From Zygnema cylindricum (lineage: Eukaryota > Streptophyta > Zygnematophyceae > Zygnematales > Zygnemataceae), in assembly GCA_037447655.1 (NCBI GenBank), contig JBBHKE010000586.1, forward strand, positions 1 through 64,000: a stretch of DNA of 64,000 nt, in the 5' to 3' direction. The notes below the pieces were generated by a model. It was not told the DNA's origin. It did no database searches and was given only the letters and a program-made list of their open reading frames with translations. Position numbers and translations under genes: made by a program. Below are positions 33,564 through 43,843 of this stretch, in pieces. How positions within the stretch are numbered: position 1 is the stretch's first letter; each line of letters starts with the position of its first letter.

Positions 33564-34656
33564 TCAAATGGCTCCAAGAGCACACTTCTGTTTTCGAGGG
33601 ATCTCCTTCTCCTTTAGATTCTCGTCAAGAAGAAGCTCCCAATCTTCCTCCTCTGAAGATTCGTCCTCCTCGGTCTCTCCTTTCACTCGTGTGACCATAA
33701 GTGCTTTCTTCTTCCCTCCGAAGAACCCCCTCCACGATTTTCTTGAAGCCTCAGCTCTGATAGCTTGATGCAATCAGCTATGAAGTGCCCCGACTTTTTG
33801 CAGAAATGGCAAAGGCCCTTTGGAGTCATCGGTTCTCCAGATTGGTTCTTTTCCCCTTTGAAGTTGTTGTACGGCTTCTTCGGATCCTTCCTCCACCGGT
33901 CCGTTCCGGCAGTTAGAGCTTAAACGCTCTTTCCTCCTTTCTAGATCTCAATGGTATTCTCCTGTACAAGTATCATTCGGACCACGATGTTCCACTTCTA
34001 AGCACTATCATCCATTTCTTGCATTCGGTACACTATATTTTCATACTCCTCCTGCAACTTCATGATGAGAGTGTTAACTTTTATCTTCATAGTGCTTGTC
34101 CATCTGGCACTTTCCATTTCCATGTACAGACAAGAGAGATCGCTGCAATAGTCCAACATTTTCCTCCTTTGAAAGTGTAACTCGTCAGCCTTTGCTCAAC
34201 CAGCTGGAGCTCCTGAATGGTGATAGCTTTATAAATCCCCACTAAGGTCATCCACAACTCCTTGGCCTTCAAGATATGAAGGTGAGAGGTCCCCAAAGCT
34301 TGAGTGACGTGCCTCAGAATGAAGTGTCTGGCATTCATGTTGGTGTACTCCCACATCTGAATGTCGTTTCTTCGGTCTTCATGGCAACTACTCCGGGTGT
34401 CAATTGGAGTGAGAGGTGTCTCCTTTCCTTTCCGCTTTTTGGACACATTGCTGTCCCTATCATCTGTCTCCTTCGCATATCCTGCTGCATAAAACCTCAC
34501 TCCTCGAAACCGTGGTGGAGTTCCTTGAGACGGACGTTTCGCTTGTCCACTAACAACACCCCAGTATCGTTTCTCACACAATGCCCCTGTCATCATAGCT
34601 TCCCAGTAAATGAACCCAGATCCGTTGAATATGGGCACCTTAGAGGGTGGGCCCAT
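33564..34656 (-). pseudogene. Copia-B gag
   Basis: Starts MGPPSKVPIFNGSGFIYWEA at 34656, with the ATG inside the PBS. It continues through RHFILRHVTQAL and ELWMTLVGIYKA, matching Copia-A gag. Then come frameshifts and a worn zinc-knuckle region near 33780-33830 (C-H-F-C-K-K-x-G-H-F type), and the acidic segment ending at 33564. Broken by several frameshifts. Confidence 0.8.
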
Positions 34657-34660
34657 AAAG

Positions 34661-35764
34661 TTCAATTCTGTGTCCCTCTATCCAAAACTTCCTTCTAGAA
34701 CTATACAGTTCCATCTACATTCTGCGGCGTTGCTATGCTGCGCTGCTGCGCTACTGAGTTGCTATGCTGCGCTGCTGCGCTACTAAGTTGCTATGCTGCG
34801 CTGCTGCGCTACTAAGTTGCTATGCTGCTATGCTGCGCTGGTCTGGAATCGCAGCTGCGCTGCTCTGGAACCGCAACTGCGCTGCTCTGAAATCGCAACT
34901 ATAGCAGCCTAGCCCCAGCCACTAAGTACCCAATTCTGTAACCATGTTACATGTACTTTCTGTACGACCATTGTACAACATGGCCAAAATGTCGACAAGT
35001 GTCAAATCGGGATTTGTTCCCGTAATCTCCGGAGTTCCCGTAATCCAATGTTATCACTCCACGTGGCATCTGATGTGGCAAAGACCGTAAAACGCCAAAA
35101 GTACCTCTTCCGTGATCGCGACGCCTATCCCGGCCGTCCGATCAAAACCGGTTATAATCTTAGCCGCTAAAATTCGACGCGCGGTATTTGTTTTGCTATC
35201 GAAACAAATGCGCAGTATCCATTCCGTCCCCATACCGTACTTCGTACTAAATCAAACTGTATCTATGTACAAAGTATCTATTTTTCGTTAAACTAATTAA
35301 ATTACGTGTAACATTTTACATGTTTATCAAACCTTATATATAGTAATGTTAGTCCTAGACTTAATGGTTAGAGCTACTGGCTAAGGGTAACTTGACGGAC
35401 GGCAGGTACCAGGATCAATTCCCGGATCCGTCAAGTACCTTTTGGTCAATCTACCTAATCCACCCCATGTCTTCTCTAGTGAGTTTAGGCAACCATGGCT
35501 CTAGCTCCCTATCAAGCCTTCAGTGACTACAACAAGTGTGGGGGCTTGGAGAAGGGAGTCAGGGACAGACTGCCTTTGCTCTTCTTCTATAAAGACCTAG
35601 AAAATACTCAAATATCAACACACCGCCCTCTCTCTCCTTCAGTGACTACAACAACTATGGGGGCTAGAGAGAGAAGGTGGAGGCAGACTGCCTGTGTTTT
35701 TCTTTTAGCTAATTCAACTAATTAAGACCTAGAAAATACTTACCCTAAATCTAGTGATTCAACA
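34661..35764 (-). repeat. 5' LTR of Copia-B, chimeric
   Basis: Starts at the PBS side with TTCAATTCTGTGTCC, a mutated TGCAATTCTG. 34676-34951 is a fragment of a Gypsy-1-type LTR, ending TGTTACA. 34952-35620 is Copia LTR sequence ending ATATCAACA. 35621-35764 is a second LTR end (GATTCAACA) closely matching the 3' LTR at 30190-30330. So at least two foreign joins lie in this LTR. Confidence 0.65.
34676..34951. repeat. Gypsy-1-type LTR fragment with GCTGCG minisatellite
   Basis: Matches 43565-43798 and 56825-57069 (shared CTATCCAAAAC, CTACATTCTGCGGCGTTGCT, AAATCGCAACTATAGCAGCC, CCCAATTCTGTAACC). It holds three near-identical units of GTTGCTATGCTGCGCTGCTG plus CGCTACT, about 31 bp each (34731-34825). 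Confidence 0.8.
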
Positions 35765-35990
35765 CTTACAAATAATCCGACCGGCAAAAATATCCAAAGT
35801 AACATTTTTTTGCTGCATCCTAAAAACAAAATCCCTCGGCTGAAAACGTCGTTGTTGAGAAATATAAGAGCCACTCTTACGGTAGGAATACCAAAGCTGA
35901 TCTCTGTGTTGGGCCGCTTGTAAATTTCTTATGGTTATTGGAATCTTACGGTGAAAAACCTACGCTTGAGCACTAATTAGCCTCTCCACT
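35765..35990 (-). pseudogene. Gypsy-2 integrase C-terminal region
   Basis: Uninterrupted stretch on the minus strand: NLQAAQHRDQLWYSYRKSG, then RRFQPRDFVF and TLDIFAGRII. It resembles the post-core integrase region of Gypsy elements (N-L-x-x-A-Q-x-R followed by F-x-x-G-D-x-V). It is cut at its right side by the solo LTR at 35998 and at its left by Copia-B at 35764. Confidence 0.7.
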
Positions 35991-35997
35991 GCCCCTT

Positions 35998-37003
35998 TGC
36001 AATTCTGTGTCCTCCATTGGACTACAAAATACAGGAAGCCTCTAGATAATTTTTAACTAGCCCACTTTAAGCCACAGCCAATGCTACCCCAGAATGCAAA
36101 CTGACAGTTTGACTGCTCCCTTGTGCAGTCTGGACTCCCCTGAGTCCGTAGCAAAAAGAATCACTGAAAACGGCCAACCAGTCGATAAGTTATAAGGCAA
36201 TAAAAAAGCCAATTTGTACAAACTCTCAAAGGGAGAGGTGACTGCCTACCAAAAGTTTATAAGTCTTGATTCCCTCTAATTACTTCTATATACTGAAGTA
36301 CGGACCAATCAGATTATTGTACCGTACCAAAAAGTACTACTACCGGTGTACCTTTTGTACGACCTATTTACGACCTATGTACGACAAGGCTATTAAGCGG
36401 ACACGTGTCCACTTTTCACTCGTCCGTACGTTCCTCGGAATTCCCGCGACCGAATGGTATCTCTCCACGTGGCTCCAGGTCATCCCACGTCACAAAACGC
36501 CAAAGTTACCTTTCCGGGATCTCGGCGAAGACATATGCCGTTGGATCCGAATCGGCATTAAATATCGACCGTCGAAACAAATCTCATATTCATTTGTTTC
36601 GTGCGGGATTCAGTCCGCACTGAATTTGACATGTTCTATGATGTTACAATTACATTTGCGTTAATCGGATTATGTGACGTAACACACTTTAAACATTAAT
36701 CACACCCTATATACTTTAGCAATCTTCTACGACAGACTGGTTAGAGCGGACGGCTACGCCACGCTCTATCGGTCGGGGGTTCGAGTCCTACTGGACTCAA
36801 CCTTTTTGTAGAGAGTGACTTAAGGTCACTCTCTAACCCTGTATATAGAGTGGAGGCAGCCATGGCTGTATCACTCTCTCTCTCCTTCAGGGACTACAAC
36901 AAGTATGGGGGTAAGAGAGAAGAGATGAAGGCAGGCTGCCTGCATGTTTCTTTTCCGCTAATGTATTAAGACCTTGAAAATACTAAAACTATTTATTTCA
37001 ACA
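35998..37003 (-). mobile_element. Solo LTR (Copia-A/B family) in Gypsy-2
   Basis: Starts TGCAATTCTGTGTCC and ends TATTTCAACA on the plus strand, with perfect 5-bp TSD CCCTT on both sides (35993-35997, 37004-37008). No internal region. The simplest origin is recombination between the two LTRs of a former full element. Confidence 0.9.
36728..36795 (+). other. tRNA-like A/B box segment in solo LTR
   Basis: GACAGACTGGTTAGAGCG is a good A-box/D-arm match and GGTTCGAGTCC (36778-36788) a perfect B box, about 30 bp apart as in tRNA genes. The T-arm stem pairs at four of five positions. Acceptor stem is absent. Worn equivalents occur at 35353-35428, 50101-50180 and 55502-55580 (B box GGATCAA[A/T]TCC). 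Confidence 0.55.
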
Positions 37004-37009
37004 CCCTTT

Positions 37010-37778
37010 ACTATCCATCTCCGGTAAAAGAGTGGCTTGGGCTAAGGCAGATCCTTGAAAAATAGGATGTCTACCTAACAACATAAAATAAGGATTGTGA
37101 CTGTGAAGAGAAGCATGTCTACTAAACCTTTAGCAATCTAAGGCACCCTTTGATCTCAATCCCCCACATCCTCATCGAGAGAATATTTTTGGAGTGCTCG
37201 CTTAACTGTTTGGACACAAAATTCAGCTAACCCTTCAGGTCAAGGATGATCTCTATTAGTAAGTCTATGATCAATCAAACATTTCTCAATAAAAGTCGAA
37301 AAACCTCAGCAAATTCAGAACCCTTATCGGTCAAAACTTTCGCGGGGAACCCAAACTGAGCAAGAAATCTTTGTCAAAAAGGCATCAGCCACGGACTTAG
37401 ACTTTTTCCGAGGTAGCACGACAAGCTCAATCCACTTAGAAAAATGCTCTATCATCACAAGTACAAAGGGGTTTCCTCATCGACTAGTCGGAAGAGGCCT
37501 AGCAAGTCTAATTACCAACGGTAAAACAATCTCTGAATGGGAAGAGAATGTAATTTGGTACCACTTTTCTTGTCAAATGCTGCTTTCACTGGATTGTATG
37601 TTAGGCATGCTTGAACAACTCGATTCACTTGTGCTCGAATACCATGCCACCAATAAGATACTGCAACCAAAGAAGCGGTATGATTCTGACCAAAATGACC
37701 ACATTGCTCATAGAGTTTAGTGACCAAGGTTTTTCGATCACCGGGTGGTGGAACTACCTTCCAGACATCATCCGCCAA
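37010..37778 (-). pseudogene. Gypsy-2 integrase zinc region and core, degenerate
   Basis: 37778-37512 reads LVTKLYEQCGHFGQNHTASL, YWWHGIRAQVNRVVQACLTY, matching the H-H-C-C region (second Cys lost). Further on, FSKWIELVVLPRKKSKSVADAF and a VWVPRESF-like word match the RNase-H-fold core in broken frames. Several stops and frameshifts. Confidence 0.7.
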
Positions 37779-38017
37779 ATCCTGAAAAGAACCCCTCTAT
37801 CCCAAGTGTAAGCAGACATCCTCTGCAGAACTCTCCGCAAAACTCTAGCTTTTTGGCTTCTTTCCAAATGTGGTAAAATTGACCCTGATGGATGGATTTT
37901 AAAGTTTCTAAATCATCAAAAACGTCATGCCTACCAGCTAACAATGGAGCGTGCCCTTCCACCTCCGCCCCTATTGCAAAAAGTCCCCTCCTAAAATGTT
38001 GTTGCTACCATAACTAT

Positions 38018-38928
38018 TCAAACCCCTAAAATCGGATCCTCGTCATATCTGGCTCTTGTTGCATCCACAGAGGATGGATCCGGGTTTCTGCTAAGACCAT
38101 TTGCATTTCTATGGTTCTCACACGCTCGGTGAATTATCTCAAAATCATACTCTTGCAATATAAAAGCGTATCGAGCGAGTTTCCCTGTAAGCTGGCTATT
38201 CTTCATTATCCATTTTAAAGGTTGGTGATCAGTAATAAAGGTGAAGCAAACGCCATAAAGGTACGGTCCAAAGTGTTGGATGGTCTAAACGGCTGCAAGA
38301 AGCTAACCATGATAGTTACTTCAATCAGGCCTCCGCCTTATTGTTGCTCCGGCTCGCATAGGCTACAACGTATTTGGCTCCCAAATCATCAAGCAGAGCT
38401 AATTCAATCCTTGAACCAAGTCTACTTTAATCAATGTAAAGAATAAATGTTGTGAATGGTCGCGCATATGAAAAATCAGATTTTCTTTAAGCGCATTCTT
38501 TAAAAATTGAAATGCCTCTTCTTGATTTTCCTTCCATTGCCACTCTTGAACTTTGCTTAAGAGTAAATTAAGGGTTTGAGCTTGGCTGCTGAACTCTGGA
38601 ACATATTGTCTATGATATTTAGCTAGCCCCAAAAATGTGCGAAGTGAAGAAACATCTGTGGGAGTTGGCAATGCATCCAAAGCAACGACTTTGACCATAT
38701 GTGGACCTACTGTCTCAGAGGTAACCTCATGTCCCAATTATAAAATCTGTCGACCCCAAATAAACTTTACCTTGATGACACATTAAGCCTGCCGCTCTCA
38801 GAGCATCAAACACCATTTGTAAGTGAAAGAGGTGATTCTCAAAATTGTTAGAAAAAATGATCACGCCATCAATGTAACTCCGCGCACACTCAATCCCTCG
38901 TAAAGCTTCATCCATTACTCGTCAGAAC
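38018..38928 (-). pseudogene. Gypsy-2 RT palm/thumb and RNase H
   Basis: 38915-38727 holds MDEALRGIECARSYIDGVII; the catalytic box is YIDG instead of Y-x-D-D, so RT is dead. 38737-38399 holds the connection region (PTPTDVSSLRTFLGLAKYHR, WKENQEEAF). 38206-38018 holds the RNase H end (LARYAFILQEYDFEIIHR, NANGLSR). The segment is cut at 38928 by the solo LTR with TSD AGAAC. Confidence 0.8.
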
Positions 38929-40121
38929 TGTTGTTTTGAAAAGTCAGTTTCGTGCATACGCTTTAGTCCGTGCGTAATTGCTAATAGGATTTAATATGGA
39001 GATTCGAATTGATTCACGGGTTGGGGAAGCGAACGTACGGATATACCTAAAGTGACGTAAGGGACTCATTGAGTGGTGTGAATAAGCATTGAGAAATGGA
39101 AGGCGGATCGTGAAGCGATCCGATGTATAATAATGGCAATGTTGAAATAGGCGCCGCTCGTACGACGTTCCTGCGACGCAGACAAGACAACGCAGCTGGG
39201 GTCATTTTGGATAAATATGCGCCGTAGATACAAAGCAGCTGCGGCGCTATAAGAAAACGCAACTACGGTTATTTTTATATGATCATTACGGACAACCCAG
39301 CTGTAGTTATATTTATATGATCTGTACGGACAACGCAGCTGGCGCAACTTCGGATAATATGAATAGGATTTAGTACGAGACAACGCAACTGCGATTGGTA
39401 TAAATCAAGTCGGCAGACGAAGATTCATAAGGAGATCTAAAGTAATTAAGCAAGTTGACGCCTAGTATGCGGATTTTGCAGAGATATCGGTGTAAAGATT
39501 ATGTACATCAGAAGTTTGTCTTTTTGCTAATTAGTTTATTAGTGTAGATTTGTTCAATCTAACATACCTTGAATTATTCGTGTATATTCACAAGCGTTTA
39601 GGTAGATGGTAGATACCGGACGGCTGGTATGCCTCCGTACATTCAGTAGTGAACTCTCTGAGTATAACTTGTAGGACTTAGAGTATGTTGATAATCACAG
39701 TAAAGTTTATCAAAGCAATGGCACACTGTTCTCAGCAACTTTGACCTCTTTGTGTGATCACTCTGTTTGATATTTTGTTGTGAAACTTTGTGTAGTTTTT
39801 TTGTGATATAAAATCTACATGTGTGTGCAGCTTCAGTCTATTTTGTTATCTCTGTAAGATTGTGTGAGAAGTCTAAGTGGTTAGTTTGTAAAGCTGTTAG
39901 CTACTTTCGGGAAACTTTGGAGCTTATATCTTCTATGTTACTTGGTGGATTTGGATTTTACTGTGGGAGTTTATAGTGTCTATAGTAAACTGCAAATTGG
40001 TGCAGTTTGAGGTGACTTTGTTTATTTTTGAGTAATTTGTGTTGTCTCAAACACAGCTGTTTGGGGGTAGTCTGTGGTGCTTTTTAGAGTGATCCATGGC
40101 TGAAATAGGCTATGGACAACA
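38929..40121 (+). mobile_element. Solo LTR (Copia-P family) in Gypsy-2
   Basis: Starts TGTTGTTTTGAAAAGTCAG and ends GGCTATGGACAACA, with perfect TSD AGAAC (38924-38928, 40122-40126). Same family as the LTRs at 41637 and 58356 but diverged. Removing it rejoins the Gypsy-2 RT reading (KF-stop-RVMDEALRG). Confidence 0.9.
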
Positions 40122-40640
40122 AGAACTTGGTGGGTACATTTTTCAATCCAAAAGGCATATAAAGCCACATGTATAACTTGTTACATGCCTAAAATGCGGT
40201 CAACTCTCGATGCTTAGGTTCCATGGGCACTTGGTGAAAAACCTGTTTTGAATTCAAGGTTGTATATAAAGTGGCTCCAACCAAGGCATCAAATATTTCT
40301 TTAGGAGTGGGCATAGGATACTTATCCGATATAGTGGGTGCATTTAACATCTGACAATCTCCACACATTCGGAAATCTATAGTCTTCCCTGCGGAATCTT
40401 TCTTCGGTGGAAGTACCGTTGGTGAAGCAAACTCTTGAAGACAGGTACTCTCTTGTACTTATCCTAAATCAACCAAACTTTAGACTTTCTCTTTCACAAA
40501 TTCCTTCTCCGAGTGGCTCAAAGTATATTTTTTTTGCCAAACCGTTGTTGATTTGTCCACTAAGTCAATCTTAATTGGTGTGCCTTTATAAATCCCAACA
40601 TCTGTATCAGCCCATGAAAATGTTGTTAATTGAAAATTTT
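40122..40640 (-). pseudogene. Gypsy-2 RT N-terminal part
   Basis: Minus strand reads ASPTVLPPKKDSAGKTIDFR then MCGDCQMLNAPT, YPMPTPKEIFDALV, matching the P-x-x-x-V-x-K-K-D...R-M-C-x-D-x-R-x-L-N and Y-P-x-P blocks of Gypsy RT. It rejoins 38928 across the solo LTR. Several substitutions and stops. Confidence 0.75.
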
Positions 40641-41636
40641 CATTAGTAGATAGGGCTGTGAGATGAGACTAAAAGACTTAGAATATTTTTTGAGTATTTT
40701 GTTGTAATACTTACTTTTATTAGTGCAACAGTAGCAGAAGTATAATAGAGTGTATTGTACTTTTACAAAACAATGCGTCGGCAAGAGAAGATTGTGCAAG
40801 TTTTACGAAGTGGCACCGACAATAGGTTACACGCGTCATAAATTAGACGAACATATTCAACGATTAGACGAACAGATTTTTGGACCGATATGTTGGAGAT
40901 GTATGATACAAAATTTCTTTATGATCGCTGATTCGAATCATGTCGACAGACGCGATTCACATGGGACCACAAGTGACAAAGCACATTGTACGCACTCAGG
41001 AGCTTCGTACTGCACTACCACAGTCGGCTGGACTTTAGCGACCACCGTTGACTAAGCACCAGAAACATTTATTCTACAGTCCAGTATCTGTAAATATTTG
41101 AATAACAATAATTTGTAGTTAAGCGGAATAAAAAATAGTGTTTTATTAATTAGTTTTTGGGAAGAAATAATCAGGGTTTTGGAAGTACTCACAATACAAT
41201 AACCTACAGGTTGAATACCTTGTTGTAAGTCAAGATAATATAGTAGTACACTCACCCAATTTTGTGTGACCATAAGATACTTACTGTGCGTATATAGTTT
41301 AGGACTTAGCCAATTTTGAATAACCCAGTTTTGGGATTATGATATTCTAAGAGCAGTTATTGGGAAACTTCCGGAAGTCATATCTTATGGTTTACAAGGT
41401 TATTTGGGCTACAATTTTGTGAATTGCCAATTTATTATCTTATGTATCACTTTGGTGAATATAGGGAATATTGGCTTTTTGAGTCACATTATGTGTAAGC
41501 TGAAAGTTGGTTGTTGAATGGGTGTTTGATGGGTTTTGTTGTTTTTCCATGTCTACTTCCACTACTACTATTGGTTCTCCTCCTGCAACGGTGGTTGCAT
41601 AAGAACAAAAAAAAATTCCTGATTCTTGTTGGTTTG
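40641..41636. other. Unassigned, possibly worn LTR sequence
   Basis: No gene recognised. Words such as TTTAGGACTTAGCCAATTTT (41300) resemble the Copia-P LTR (GTAGGACTTAGTCATTTTTAG), so part may be a very old LTR. The left end of Gypsy-2 coding similarity is near 40640. Confidence 0.35.
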
Positions 41637-42777
41637 AAAAGTTAGTTTCGTGCGAGTATGTCGTTTCATGTGTACACAATGGTTCATGAGTATAGTACGC
41701 GATTTTAATGCGTATGCTATTTGGATTTACTGTGGAGGTTCGATTGGATTTGTGGATTGGGGGGAGTAATGGTACTAATTGTTTTTGGGACATACGGAAG
41801 TAATTGAGTGGCGTGAACAAGTAAATGAAGAAGTACAGAATGTGTAAGTAAAATGTAAGGCGGATCGCAAAGCGATCCAATTTGGAATGTTTTTGAATAA
41901 GTACGCCGCCGGTACAGACTAATTTGGATGGAGTGATGTCATTTCGCCAAGTGGATTTTGGTGATCATGCTTCACGACATCAAGGATGCTGAAGAAAAGC
42001 TACGGAAGGCGGCGCCGTCAATTTGAACATTTTGGTGTCGCGTCTATCATACAATATTTTATTTTGGATAGTCCAGATTGTTTTGGCGAAATTCTTAGGG
42101 TTTGTAAATATTTACAACAGTGTTTTGTCTTATGTGTATTAGGTATTAGTGTAGATTTATTCACTCTAAAATATCATAAAGTATTCAGGTTACGTACGGC
42201 CGGTATGTCTCTGTACATTCAATAGTGAGCTCTAGTGTATATTTGTAGGACTTAGTCATTTTTAGACTTAGAAACTTTTTGGACAGAAACTGTTTCTGCT
42301 CCTTTTTGGGAATTTTATCTGAGAATTGCTCTCATTTCTATTGGCAAATTTATCTGAAATTTTGCATGTGTGTTCCCATTGTATTTGGAATATTTTAGCA
42401 AATTTTCAGACTTATTGTGTTTCTGATTTGCTTGGGGCTTCATTGTGAAGTTGGTCAAATTTATCAAAGCTATGGCAGGCTGTTTTTCTGCAACTTTGAC
42501 TAGGTGATGTGAGAATTCTGGTTGGTATATTTGTATGGAAATTTGTGGGAATACTTAGTAGCCTATAAACTATCTGTTTGTGTAGTTTTAGCTTGGTTGG
42601 TATATTTGTATGGAAATTTGTGGGAATACTTAGTAGCCTAGAAACTATATGTTTGTGTAGTTTCAGCTTGTTCTGGTAATTTTGTAGAATTCTGAGTGGA
42701 ATCAAAGTAGGCTGGTTTGGGGTAGTCTGTGGTGCTTCCGAGAGTACATTCATGGCTGAAAAAGGCTTTGAACAACA
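41637..42777 (+). repeat. 5' LTR of Copia-P
   Basis: 1141 bp. It contains an internal direct repeat of about 75 bp (from 42521 and again from about 42596, starting GGTTGGTATATTTGTATGG). An ATG near the LTR end (ATGGCTGAAAA, 42752) is in frame with gag. Confidence 0.9.
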
Positions 42778-43117
42778 GGTTATGGGCCCACCCCCATGGC
42801 TACCCATTTTGGATGAATCAATCTTGCCTACATTTGACGGTTCTAAATATTACTATTGGAGGAGTATTATGGAGAGCTACTTCAGGTCGAGGAAGCTAAT
42901 GAAATTCTGAGTGGAATCAAAGTAGGCTGATTTGGGGTAGTCTGTGGTGCTTCCGAGGGTACATTCATGGCTGAAAATGGCTATGAGCAATCGGTTATGG
43001 GCCCACCCCCATGGCTACCCATTTTGGATGAATCAATCTTGCCTACATTTGACGGTTCTAAATATTACTATTGGAGGAGTATTATGGAGAGCTACTTCAG
43101 GTCGAGGAAGCTAATGA
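42688..43117 (+). repeat. 215-bp tandem duplication across LTR end, PBS and gag start
   Basis: 42688-42902 and 42903-43117 are head-to-tail copies (start AATTCTGAGTGGAATC, end GAGGAAGCTAATG) with a few differences. As a result the element has two PBS copies and two gag starts. The second is in frame with the rest of gag. Confidence 0.9.
42778..42792 (+). promoter_or_regulatory. PBS of Copia-P: initiator tRNA-Met anticodon arm
   Basis: GGTTATGGGCCCACC directly follows the LTR. It is the exact complement of GGUGGGCCCAUAACC, the anticodon arm of plant initiator tRNA-Met as I know it. The ATG at 42782-42784 is in frame with gag. A second identical site at 42993-43007 lies in the duplicated segment. 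Confidence 0.8.
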
Positions 43118-43290
43118 ATGTGGTGGATGGGACATGTGTTGAATCATCGGTTTGATGGGAGGAGAAGAACAACGAGTGTTTGCTGATTATCAAGTTATCA
43201 TTGAACGAGAAAATTGTAATGACTTACTTTGGTCTGGAAAGTGCAGTTGAATTATGGAATAGTTTAGAACGTGTATTCCAAAAGACTTCT
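42968..43290 (+). pseudogene. Copia-P gag, 5' part (interrupted by Gypsy-1)
   Basis: From ATG at 42968 (MAENGYEQSVMGPPPWLPIL), then P-T-F-D-G-S-K-Y-Y-Y-W, a UBN2-type start, and after a TGA at 43153 (probably a former Trp) LSLNEKIVMTYFGLESAVEL, WNSLERVFQ. Gypsy-1 cuts the frame after KTS at 43290. Continuation is at 57070. Confidence 0.8.
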
Positions 43291-43798
43291 GTAAAAGAGG
43301 CAACAATAAACCACAACACGTCACAATGCACAGAGGAAAACACTCAAAGATCTTCCCGTAGCAACAATAGGAGCACACGGCACTGACAGACAAGGTTGCA
43401 CTTGATAATTTGGAATAGATTACAAGGTGTGTGCTCGCTGCGAAGGTCTACTCGAAGAGTGTCATTCACTAGGTCTACTCGACTATTTAAACTAACTAAC
43501 TGCTAGTCAACCTAGTACTATACAGCTGTACACGTGAGCCTTCACGGTCAACCGAGATCTATCCAAAACTCCCTTCTAAAACTATCCAGTTCAATCTACA
43601 TTCTGCGGCGTTGCTATAATGCGCTGCTACGCTGCTGCGCTACTAAGGTGCTATGCCGCTAGGTTGCTATGCTGCTATGCTGCGTTGGTCTGGAATCGCA
43701 GCTGCGCTGTTCTAGAATCGCAAGTGCGCTGCTCTCAAATCGCAACTATAGCAGCCTATCCCTAGCCACTAAGTACCCAATTCTGTAACCCTGTTACA
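43291..43798 (-). repeat. 3' LTR of Gypsy-1
   Basis: Minus strand TGTAACAGGG...CTTTTACA. It contains the GCTGCG-type minisatellite (43615-43690). A purine tract AGTGGGAGGCAA on the minus strand lies directly before it. Confidence 0.95.
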
Positions 43799-43843
43799 TT
43801 GCCTCCCACTAAGGATTCAGCGTCCCGCTCAACATTGAATTAC

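Larger units (their letters stand above)
29154..35764 (-). mobile_element. Copia-B: Copia retrotransposon inserted in Gypsy-2
   Basis: LTRs at 29154-30330 and 34661-35764 flank gag, protease, integrase, RT and RNase H remnants on the minus strand. Flanks are CTTAA (29149-29153) and CTTAC (35765-35769), a 4/5 TSD, and removal rejoins Gypsy-2 pol. A purine tract AAATAAGAGGAG precedes the 3' LTR. It is related to Copia-A but older: the coding region has frameshifts as well as stops, and both LTRs are rearranged. Confidence 0.85.
28855..40640 (-). mobile_element. Gypsy-2: old Gypsy retrotransposon with three later insertions
   Basis: Minus-strand pol pieces in order from right to left: RT N-part (40640-40122), RT palm onward (38928-38399), RNase H end (38206-38018), integrase zinc region (37778-37512), integrase core (about 37500-37010), integrase C-part (35990-35765), and a PHD-like finger (29073-28855). 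The gaps are filled by a solo LTR (38929-40121), a solo LTR (35998-37003) and Copia-B (29154-35764). Removing each rejoins the pol sequence. LTRs of Gypsy-2 were not found. Motif wording (PTPTDVSSLRTFLGL, LQEYDFEIIHR, NLQAAQHRDQLWY) matches a Gypsy group common in green algae and charophytes, from memory. Confidence 0.8.

Noticed and set aside
36728-36795. Functional tRNA gene
   Set aside because: A and B boxes are present, but acceptor stem and a normal anticodon arm cannot be formed and the segment lies in LTRs.
41440-41880. 146-codon minus ORF across the Copia-P LTR start
   Set aside because: It runs antisense through an LTR, a copy is present in the other LTR (58247-58549), and there is no family signature.
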